Position numbers and translations under genes: made by a program. From JBBQUN01 sp038212405 (GTDB taxonomy: Bacteria > Actinomycetota > Acidimicrobiia > Acidimicrobiales > SZUA-35), in NCBI GenBank assembly GCA_038212405.1, contig JBBQUN010000063.1:1-20040 (forward strand): a stretch of DNA of 20,040 bases. Reading direction: 5' to 3'. This document shows, one piece after another, positions 14,310-20,040 of the stretch. Below the pieces are notes generated by a model, which made no database searches, had not been told where the DNA came from, and saw only the letters and a program-made list of their open reading frames with translations. The first letter of the stretch is position 1; every line of letters begins with the position of its first letter.

Positions 14310-14325
14310 ACTGTAGCGATGTTCG

Positions 14326-16620
14326 TTACACGACGCCCGCCTTCTTGAGTTGTGCTCGAACGTTCGGTGGTGTGAGCGGGAAGTCGTTGAACCACACCCC
14401 GGTGGCGTCGTGGAGTGCCGCCGCGATGGCCGGGGCATACGGAATGAGCGGCATCTCGGCGATGCCGCGGACGCCGAACGGGCCGCGAGGATCGGGGATC
14501 TCGACCAACACCGATTCGACGTGCTCGGGAATGTCGCCGATACCGGGAATCAAATAGCCGCTGAATCGAGGGTTGAGCACCCGGCCGTTCTCGACCACCA
14601 GCTTCTCCGAGAGCGCATAACCATGGGCCTGGATGATGGCCCCCTCGACCTGGCCGACCGCCAGCTGCGGATTGATGACTCGACCGGCGTCAACCGCGCA
14701 GGTCACGTTGTGGACCACGATATGCCCCGTCTCGATGTCGACCGAGAGATCAACGGCCTCGGCGACATAGCCGTACGCGAAATTGGGCGTCGTTGGCGCC
14801 CCTTCGGGGTCGAGCGGTTCGGTTGGTGGCGGCACGTAGCGGAACTCCCCAACGGCCGGTCGCTCGCCATCACGCCACGCCTTGTCGGCCTGTTCGGCAG
14901 CGCCGAGGATGGCGTTGCCGGTCATGAACGACAGCCGGGAGGCCGAGGCCGAGCCCGAGTCGCCCGTGGTTGCGGTGTCGGAAAACGTCGGCCGGACTCG
15001 GTCGAACGGCATACCGACGGCTTCGGCCACCATCTGCACGAAGGCGGTGTGGGCGCCCTGGCCAACCTCGGCACCGGCCAAGAAGACCTCGGCCCATTCG
15101 GGCTGGTCGCCACTGTCGCCCTCTTCGTTCGGGTACAACACGATCTTGGCGACCGACCGCTCGGGGAAGCCGAACGAAAAGCCAACGTTCTTGTAGGCGC
15201 AGGCAAAACCGCGACCTCGACGGACGGCTCCGCTGGACGGCGCAAGCGAGGCAAACGACGCCAGCGGCACCACGGGTCCGAGTGGCTCGTCCCACGACGC
15301 AGCGTCGGCGCACGCTTCGATCACTTCGGGCATCGAAACACCCGGTGGCATCTCGGTGCCGGTGATCCCGATCGAGCCTTCACCCAGTGAGTTGCGGCGC
15401 CGGATCTCGACCGGGTCGATCCCGGTGGCCTCGGCCAACTTGTTCATCTGGCTCTCGGAAACGAAACAACCCTGCGGACCGCCGAACCCGCGAAACGCTC
15501 CGCCAGGAACAGCGTTGGTGTAGACGGCGTAGGAATCGATGCGAGCGTTCGGCACCTCGTAGGGGCCGGCCACCGTGAGATGCATGTTCCCGAGCACCTT
15601 GTTGGAGGTGTAGTTGTAGGAACCGGCATCGAGATAGCCATCGGCCTCGACGCCGAGAATGAGGCCGTCGCTCGTCGCGGCCAGACGAGCATGCACTCGG
15701 CCGCGGTGGCGCTTGTGGTGGCCGACGATCGACTCTTCACGACTCCACTGCGAACGGATCGGACGCTCGATGCCCTTGGCCCAGAGCTTCTGCACTGCGA
15801 GGGCGAGCACGATCTGCATCGTCATGTCTTCGCGTCCGCCGAAGGCCCCACCGATCGGCGGATAGATCACACGGACCGCCTCGTCGGAAAGGTCGAGGGC
15901 ATGGGCGATCTGCTCGCGGTCTTCGTGGGTCCATTGGCCACCGATCTCGACAGTGAGCCTGCCCACGTCGTCGACATAGGCGAGCGCCGCCTCGGGCTGC
16001 AGGTAAGCGTGTTCCTGGTAGGGCATCTCGTAGGTGCCTTCGACGATCACGTCGGCTCGAGCAAACGCGTCGGCCACGTCACCCTTGCGCACCACCAGGT
16101 GGTAGTAGGCGTTGGTGTCGAGTCCGTTCTCGGGGTGCAGCATTGGCGCACCGTCGGCCAGAGCGGCGTCGAGATCGGCGAGGATGGCAAGCTCTTCCCA
16201 ATCGGCCTCGATCAGAGCCGCAGCAGCCAACGCCTGCGCCGCCGTGTCAGCGACGACAACGGCCAACTGATCGGCCTCCCAGCGAGACACGTCGGCTGGC
16301 ACGTTGGACCGACCCGTCGTGGTCGGACCGATCAGCACCGGCTGGTCGTTCATCGTGAGGCCGTATTCGTTCACCGGAACGTCGGCGGCGGTGACCACGA
16401 GCAGCACACCCTCGGCCGCTTCGGCTGCCGCGGTATCGAGGCGAGTGATGCGAGCGTGCGGCTGATCGGTGAAGACGATGACGGCGTGAGCAACGTTCTC
16501 GGGCCAACGGTCGCCCGGGTAACGAGCGGCGCCGGTGGTCTTGGCCTCGGCATCGGGCCGGGCGACGACCTGGCCCATGCCGGTCTGGTTGGTCTTGTCG
16601 GCTCCCGTCGTCGCGCTCAT
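14326..16620 (-). CDS. Xanthine-dehydrogenase-family molybdopterin-binding large subunit
   Basis: A 764-residue molybdenum hydroxylase subunit. The N-terminal aldehyde-oxidase/xanthine-dehydrogenase hammerhead domain spans about 15-125 (RPDAEAKTTGAARYPGD, then DVPVNEYG). The molybdopterin-binding core follows, with GGAFGGREDMTMQ (~255), VPGGAFRGFGGPQ (~365), EVGQGAHTAFVQM (~505) and GDSGSASASR (~540). Glu722, in GVRGIAEMPL, is in the position of the catalytic base; the residue before it is Ala, whereas xanthine dehydrogenases usually have Gly (GEP), so the substrate may not be xanthine itself. The ATG overlaps the stop of the FAD/FeS subunit (16617-16620, ATGA), so the two subunits are made together. 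An XdhC-type maturation protein is not in the window. Family assignment is firm; substrate is not. Confidence 0.87.
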   Translation of the reverse strand: MSATTGADKTNQTGMGQVVARPDAEAKTTGAARYPGDRWPENVAHAVIVFTDQPHARITRLDTAAAEAAEGVLLVVTAADVPVNEYGLTMNDQPVLIGPTTTGRSNVPADVSRWEADQLAVVVADTAAQALAAAALIEADWEELAILADLDAALADGAPMLHPENGLDTNAYYHLVVRKGDVADAFARADVIVEGTYEMPYQEHAYLQPEAALAYVDDVGRLTVEIGGQWTHEDREQIAHALDLSDEAVRVIYPPIGGAFGGREDMTMQIVLALAVQKLWAKGIERPIRSQWSREESIVGHHKRHRGRVHARLAATSDGLILGVEADGYLDAGSYNYTSNKVLGNMHLTVAGPYEVPNARIDSYAVYTNAVPGGAFRGFGGPQGCFVSESQMNKLAEATGIDPVEIRRRNSLGEGSIGITGTEMPPGVSMPEVIEACADAASWDEPLGPVVPLASFASLAPSSGAVRRGRGFACAYKNVGFSFGFPERSVAKIVLYPNEEGDSGDQPEWAEVFLAGAEVGQGAHTAFVQMVAEAVGMPFDRVRPTFSDTATTGDSGSASASRLSFMTGNAILGAAEQADKAWRDGERPAVGEFRYVPPPTEPLDPEGAPTTPNFAYGYVAEAVDLSVDIETGHIVVHNVTCAVDAGRVINPQLAVGQVEGAIIQAHGYALSEKLVVENGRVLNPRFSGYLIPGIGDIPEHVESVLVEIPDPRGPFGVRGIAEMPLIPYAPAIAAALHDATGVWFNDFPLTPPNVRAQLKKAGVV

Positions 16621-18089
16621 GACGAGACAGCTTTCGAACCGTTCAGCGACACTTGCGCCTCGATGATCTTGTAGTAGCCGGTGCAACGACACAGATTGCC
16701 GGACAGGCCGAGCTCGATGTCGTTCGCCGTGAGGTCGCCGCATTCGTTGGCCAGGGCCGAACCGGCCATCAAGAAGCCGGGTATGCAGTAGCCACACTGC
16801 ACCGCAGCATGATCGATGAACGCCTGCTGAAGCGGATGAAGTGCAGCGTCGCTGGCGAGGCCCTCGATGGTGACGATGGTGGCACCCTGGGCCCGACCCG
16901 CTGGCACGAGGCAGCTGAGCACCGACGTGCCCTCCAGGTGCACGGTGCACGACCCGCATTCGCCCTCGGCACACCCTTCCTTGGTGCCGGTGAGCATGGC
17001 CGATTCGCGAAGCCAGTCGAGCAGGCTCGAGGGCGTCCATGGTGCCTCGACACCGCTGCCGTTGATGGTCGCCGAGATGAGGTCGCCGTCGGCCAACTCG
17101 ACCGTTGCTGCCGGGGTCACTGGAGCAACAGCGGGACCGCCGATGACCGGGATCATGGTCGGCCACGTCTGGCCCTGTTCGTTGCGAGCGATCGCCCCGA
17201 GCATGCGCTTGATCATGATGGGAATGAGATCGGTTCGGTACTCAGCCGTTGCCCGCAGGTCGTCGATCGGTTGCACGGCGGCGGCCGCAGCCGTGGCCGC
17301 CGCAGCGATCGAGCGAGCGTCGAGCGGTGACCCAACGAGTGCGGCTTCGGCCTCGGTTGCTCGAACGATGGTGGGGGCGACCGAGCCGAGGGCGATACGA
17401 GCCGAGCTCACGGTCTGGGTGCCGGTCTGGGCGCCCTCTTCGTTGCTGGTTTCGAAGCCGACCACGATGGCGATGTGCACGACGGAGATGGACTGGGCCT
17501 TGCGCAGACCGAGCTTGAGGTAGAGGCCCCGTTCGCCGGGTTCGAGCGGGCGGATCGTGAGGCCGGTGACGAGTTCGTCGGGCGCCATCACCGTCGTGCG
17601 GACACCGGTGTGGAAGTCGTCGAGCGAGATCGAACGAATGCCGCGCTTGGAGGCGAGCGACACCTCGCAGCCCAGCGCCCGAAGGGCCGAGATGGTGTCG
17701 TTTGCCGGGCTGGCCGTGACGACGTTGCCGACCACGGTCGCCCGATTTCGCAAGGCCGGGGAGCCGACCTCGAGACACGATTGGGCGAGCGGCAAGGCCA
17801 ACTCGACCATGAGCGGCGAGGTGGCAACTGCATTGTGGGTGACGAGCGGTCCGAGGTGCAGCCCGTGGCGAGACTGGTAGATGGCGTCGAGCCCGTCAAC
17901 CCGGGTGAGGTCGATCAGCACGTCGACTTCGCCACCGACACGGCGATCGAGTTCGACCATGAGATCGGTGCCACCGGCGATGATCCTGGCCCGATCACCG
18001 TGCGTTTCGAGCAGATCGAGCACTTCCTCGATCGTGGTCGGTGCGACGTATCGCGCCGGCTCGATTGCCGGTTGCTGCACCTCATGCAT
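16617..18089 (-). CDS. Xanthine-dehydrogenase-family FAD and [2Fe-2S] subunit, FAD domain first
   Basis: A 490-residue electron-transfer subunit. The N-terminal FAD domain (residues 10-185; AGGTD at 38-42, then GSPALRNRATVVGNVVTAS near 125-140) and the CO-dehydrogenase flavoprotein C-terminal domain (~190-305) precede a fused ferredoxin-like module. The plant-type cluster ligands are Cys373, Cys378, Cys381 and Cys393, and the second [2Fe-2S] cluster has Cys432, Cys435, Cys467 and Cys469. In typical XdhA-type fusions the iron-sulfur part is N-terminal; here it is C-terminal, as if an E. coli XdhB-XdhC pair were joined. The linker at 310-350 is Pro/Ala-rich. The ATG at 18089 has GGAGG 6 nt upstream and overlaps the deaminase stop by 8 nt. 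The gene order deaminase-FAD/FeS-molybdenum subunit indicates one operon. Confidence 0.86.
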   Translation of the reverse strand: MHEVQQPAIEPARYVAPTTIEEVLDLLETHGDRARIIAGGTDLMVELDRRVGGEVDVLIDLTRVDGLDAIYQSRHGLHLGPLVTHNAVATSPLMVELALPLAQSCLEVGSPALRNRATVVGNVVTASPANDTISALRALGCEVSLASKRGIRSISLDDFHTGVRTTVMAPDELVTGLTIRPLEPGERGLYLKLGLRKAQSISVVHIAIVVGFETSNEEGAQTGTQTVSSARIALGSVAPTIVRATEAEAALVGSPLDARSIAAAATAAAAAVQPIDDLRATAEYRTDLIPIMIKRMLGAIARNEQGQTWPTMIPVIGGPAVAPVTPAATVELADGDLISATINGSGVEAPWTPSSLLDWLRESAMLTGTKEGCAEGECGSCTVHLEGTSVLSCLVPAGRAQGATIVTIEGLASDAALHPLQQAFIDHAAVQCGYCIPGFLMAGSALANECGDLTANDIELGLSGNLCRCTGYYKIIEAQVSLNGSKAVSS

Positions 18090-18720
18090 CTTGGTCCTCC
18101 GATGCGATCGTGGCGGCGTCGCCGCTGGCCGAGTCACTGCTCGTCGAGCCACTGCTCGTCGAGCCGTTGTAGATCGACCCGCCGCTCGTTGCATAGTCCC
18201 GCAGAACACCCGTTGCCGCCTCACGGGCGACGTCCTGGATGACCTCGATCCCATCGGCGGCCAAGCGCTCGACCCAGTCCGTTGGCTTGTGCCCCTCATC
18301 GAAACCGACCGACCGAGCGTCTTCGTCTCGGGCGCCGCAGACCAGTCGCTTCACCCCCGACCAGGGAACCGCGCCCAGACACATCGCGCAAGGCTCGGTG
18401 GTGGTGACCAATTCGAACCCGCCGGCCGAAGCGAGGTCCCAGGTGCCGAGACGCTGCCCGGCCATGGCAATGGCGACGATCTCGGCGTGAGCGATGGGGG
18501 CCGACGCCGGCACGACACGGTTCACGCCGGGGGCGATCAAATGGCCCTCGGCATCGAAGATCGCAGCGCCGAACGGGCCGCCGCCATCGGCAACATTGCC
18601 AGCCGCCAGTTCGAGCACGAACTGCATGCGTTCCTCGACCGTTGCCAGCCGGCCGACCGCCTCAGCTCGCTCCCATACCCAGGCCGGAAGCTCGATCACG
18701 ATGGAAGATGCGTCGCTCAT
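18082..18720 (-). CDS. Nucleoside/guanine deaminase-family zinc protein with Ser-rich tail
   Basis: A 212-residue CMP/dCMP deaminase-superfamily enzyme. The zinc site is complete: His78-Ala-Glu80 (IAHAEIVAIAMAG) and Pro-Cys111-x2-Cys114 (TTEPCAMCLGAVPW). The PFGAAIFD motif is present near residue 49. Family members of this kind often neighbour molybdenum hydroxylase genes and may deaminate guanine to xanthine or a related base, which is the likely role here. The conserved domain ends near LRDYATSGG-IYNG (residue ~186). A 26-residue tail rich in Ser, Thr and Asp follows, partly made by a 15-bp tandem repeat. A TTG at 18756 is in frame but is not needed; the ATG at 18720 precedes the family N-terminus. 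No ribosome site is seen; a TTGACG-17-CACGCT-7 promoter suggests a leaderless message. Confidence 0.83.
   Translation of the reverse strand: MSDASSIVIELPAWVWERAEAVGRLATVEERMQFVLELAAGNVADGGGPFGAAIFDAEGHLIAPGVNRVVPASAPIAHAEIVAIAMAGQRLGTWDLASAGGFELVTTTEPCAMCLGAVPWSGVKRLVCGARDEDARSVGFDEGHKPTDWVERLAADGIEVIQDVAREAATGVLRDYATSGGSIYNGSTSSGSTSSDSASGDAATIASEDQDA
18131..18160. repeat. 15-bp tandem duplication in the deaminase C-terminal tail
   Basis: GAGTCACTGCTCGTC (18131-18145) and GAGCCACTGCTCGTC (18146-18160) differ at one base, and GAGCC begins a further copy. On the minus strand they encode the Ser/Thr/Gly-rich tail (STSSGSTSSD). It lies outside the conserved fold, so it is probably slippage that added a flexible tail. 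Confidence 0.85.
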
Positions 18721-18756
18721 GGCACGAAGCGTGCCCAGAGAACCGCTCGGCGTCAA
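18721..18756 (-). promoter_or_regulatory. Candidate leaderless promoter of the purine operon
   Basis: TTGACG (18756-18751), a 17-nt spacer, CACGCT (18733-18728) and 7 nt lead to the ATG at 18720. A small perfect hairpin, GGCACG-CTT-CGTGCC on the minus strand (18735-18721), overlaps the -10 and start region, where a Shine-Dalgarno would otherwise lie. The -10 matches only the two most conserved positions. Confidence 0.35.
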
Positions 18757-18784
18757 CGTCGAAACGTAACAGCAGCATGAATCT

Positions 18785-18796
18785 GCCCGGCCGGGC
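18785..18796. terminator. Short palindrome, possible terminator of the exported-protein gene
   Basis: GCCCGGCCGGGC, a 12-bp perfect palindrome, is 5 nt past the stop of the minus-strand gene at 18802. It lacks a loop of useful length and a T-run, so its role as a terminator is weak. Confidence 0.25.
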
Positions 18797-18801
18797 CCTG
18801 C

Positions 18802-19653
18802 TCAGCTGACGAGGAGACCTCGGATTTGAATGATGTCGACCGTGGTCGAGGTGGTGACCGCGATGGGCTCGAACGCCGGGATCTGGCCGCAGAGGGCGGC
18901 CGGAGCGCAGGTGAAGGACACCTCGTAGCTGACCGTGACGGTCTGTTCGAGTTGTTCGCCATGGTGGATGAAGGTGATGCCGCATCGGTCGGGGTCGTCG
19001 TCGTCGAGGCTCGGGTTCCAGGGTTTTCCCTGTTGGCAGACGATCGGGTCGTGGCCTTCGACCATCCATGTGGAGGTGGTCGGGGTGAGGACAGCGGTGA
19101 CCGACACCGGGTTCGGGGCGGGGAGTGATGCGGTTCCAGTGGCCGCGTTCCAGTCGTCGAGCCACCACCAGTTCGCCAGGTTGACCAGGTAGTCGACGTC
19201 AACTCCGTCGGGTGCGCCTTTGGGCCTCGGGTAGGCGACTTCGGTGCGGGCGAGGGCTTCTCGGGCGAGAAACCGGGTGACGCTTGGCGGGGGAGGGCTG
19301 CCTTCGGGCCAGAACTCATAGAACAGCGGACGGTCGTCGGTCTCGGAGCAGATGATCATCGTGTAGCGCTGGGTGTCGAGATGAATCGGCTCGGCCGGAA
19401 AGATGGCATGCCCGGTCAGTTCGACTGCCACCTCGGATGGCGCCAGCGACGGCACGAACGTGCACCCCTCCAACCTCGACACCCCCACCGTCACAGTCGA
19501 CCCACTGGCGCCGGTCTGGCTGATCGCCGTCTCGATACCGTTACTGCGACGGGTGACTTCTGCAAGTTCGGTTGTGCCATCCGCACCCAACACTCGAGAC
19601 GGGTGGGCAACGACTGCCAGTGCCAAGATCGCAATCGCGATCACAAGCCGCAT
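18802..19653 (-). CDS. Exported PKD-like hypothetical protein
   Basis: A 283-residue protein with a signal peptide (MRLVIAIAILALAVVAHPSR, cleavage near VLG-ADG). The body has conserved-type features of actinobacterial exported proteins of unknown function: a WWWLDDWNAATG stretch near residue 165, SVTAVLTPTTSTWMVEGHDP, then CQQGKPWNPSL, DRCGITFIHHG and YEVSFTC. The pattern 'W--G-----C--G-P-------C-----H' resembles PKD-like domains that end in VTxxxxYxVxFT strands. A linker rich in Pro (EGSPPPPSVTRF) separates this from the N-terminal part. The ATG overlaps the stop of the upstream gene by 13 nt, so the pair is coupled. The function is unknown; a surface or periplasm-equivalent location is the only safe statement. 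Confidence 0.68.
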   Translation of the reverse strand: MRLVIAIAILALAVVAHPSRVLGADGTTELAEVTRRSNGIETAISQTGASGSTVTVGVSRLEGCTFVPSLAPSEVAVELTGHAIFPAEPIHLDTQRYTMIICSETDDRPLFYEFWPEGSPPPPSVTRFLAREALARTEVAYPRPKGAPDGVDVDYLVNLANWWWLDDWNAATGTASLPAPNPVSVTAVLTPTTSTWMVEGHDPIVCQQGKPWNPSLDDDDPDRCGITFIHHGEQLEQTVTVSYEVSFTCAPAALCGQIPAFEPIAVTTSTTVDIIQIRGLLVS

Positions 19654-20040
19654 GGTCGCTCAACTCCGATCTCGCTTACACCGGCGATACGCCACGAACC
19701 GCCCTCACGAACCATCGCAGTCAGGGACTCGAGCGGCTTATCGTCAGCACGGACGACAACTTCGCCGTCCTCGACGCGTTCGACTCGATCCCATTTGCAT
19801 GCGAGCACCTCCGCTTCGTCGTCGCCGACGAGCTGAACACTGATCGGTCGGATCTCAATGTCGCCTCTGGAACTGATGCCGGCGGCCCGCCGCTCGAGAA
19901 TCAGGTCGACGATGGCTTGGCCGAGGTCGACGGTGGCGAGCGACCGAATGACTTCTGGATCAAGGGTGTCATCGATCAATAGATCGACGAAGAGAAACTG
20001 AAACTGGTCGTGGGCGTCGATGATGGCGAGTTCTTCGTCG
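19641..20040 (-). CDS. NTF2-like hypothetical protein, partial (N-terminus outside the window)
   Basis: The frame is open from the TGA at 19641 to the window edge, at least 132 residues, with a TTG at 19979 only by chance; homologous-looking sequence (AIIDAHDQFQFLF) continues upstream of it. The visible part has the layout of an NTF2-like or SnoaL-like fold: helical DEELAIIDAHDQFQFLFVDL, then LATVDLGQAIVDLILERRAA, then beta strands ISVQLVGDDEAEVLACKWD, LTAMVREGGSWRIAGVSEIG. In actinobacteria such proteins often sit beside the exported PKD-like protein that follows; the two overlap by 13 nt and are probably co-translated. The true start and any signal peptide lie beyond the window. Identification as NTF2-like is inference from pattern. 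Confidence 0.6.
   Translation of the reverse strand, partial: DEELAIIDAHDQFQFLFVDLLIDDTLDPEVIRSLATVDLGQAIVDLILERRAAGISSRGDIEIRPISVQLVGDDEAEVLACKWDRVERVEDGEVVVRADDKPLESLTAMVREGGSWRIAGVSEIGVERPCGL

Noticed and set aside
12902..14557. A 551-codon plus-strand reading frame opposite dinB and its neighbours
   Set aside because: It is antisense to dinB, spans several genes and has Arg/Gly/Asp-rich composition typical of GC-rich shadow frames; no protein family is recognisable.
14350..16674. Long plus-strand open frames opposite the molybdenum hydroxylase genes
   Set aside because: Their translations are arginine-, glycine- and histidine-rich with no domain signs; the minus-strand frames carry all cofactor motifs.
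1..20040. tRNA, rRNA, CRISPR, insertion-sequence and prophage signals
   Set aside because: No cloverleaf-like segment, regularly spaced direct-repeat array, transposase motif or terminal inverted repeat was found by eye; the tandem repeats seen are short slippage products.

Overview
This is GC-rich, gene-dense chromosomal DNA from an actinobacterium. Three things point there: a textbook actinobacterial LexA box before a Y-family polymerase, several genes with a TANNNT hexamer 6-8 nt before the start codon and no Shine-Dalgarno (leaderless layout), and an ECF42-type sigma module. A secreted propeller/DUF4214 protein and the general gene content suggest Acidimicrobiia (Ilumatobacter-like), but that is inference. 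No tRNA, rRNA, insertion sequence, CRISPR array or prophage gene was seen.

Layout. (1) 1-1760, plus strand: end of an ABC-2 exporter operon (ATPase tail and two permeases, joined by ATGA overlaps). (2) 1766-3430, minus strand: a decaying ECF42 module. It holds a sigma factor lacking its C-terminal end, a DGPF/YCII gene broken by an internal deletion, and a VOC (glyoxalase-fold) fragment. An intact-looking ECF42-type promoter and a strong ribosome site still precede the broken YCII gene. (3) 3431-5616, plus strand: an operator-like palindrome, then a leaderless gene for a helix-turn-helix/citrate synthase fusion, coupled to glutamyl-Q tRNA(Asp) synthetase. (4) 5629-10225, minus strand: a DUF2889 protein, a strong hairpin, a secreted propeller/Ig-like/DUF4214 protein, an MPEGH-type Nei glycosylase and a DUF445 membrane protein. 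(5) 10237-18720, mostly minus strand: a purine/ureide-type catabolic neighbourhood. It has an amidohydrolase, an M20 ureidohydrolase (allantoate amidohydrolase-like), and a translationally coupled nucleoside deaminase and two-gene xanthine-dehydrogenase-type hydroxylase. An SOS-controlled dinB is inserted between the hydroxylase and the M20 enzyme, and a small plus-strand membrane protein lies between the amidohydrolase and the M20 gene. (6) 18802-20040, minus strand: a pair of overlapping genes for an exported PKD-like protein and an NTF2-like partner, the latter running off the window.

How they may work together. The deaminase could convert guanine to xanthine, the molybdenum hydroxylase oxidise the purine, and the M20 enzyme act on allantoate. 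The middle steps (urate oxidase, allantoinase) and an XdhC-type maturation factor are not in the window, so the pathway is a hypothesis.

The points most worth a second look are the degraded sigma module with a surviving promoter, the citrate synthase fused to a DNA-binding domain beside three TGATCA sites, the FAD-then-[2Fe-2S] domain order in the hydroxylase subunit, and the position of the SOS-controlled dinB directly upstream of the ureidohydrolase gene.
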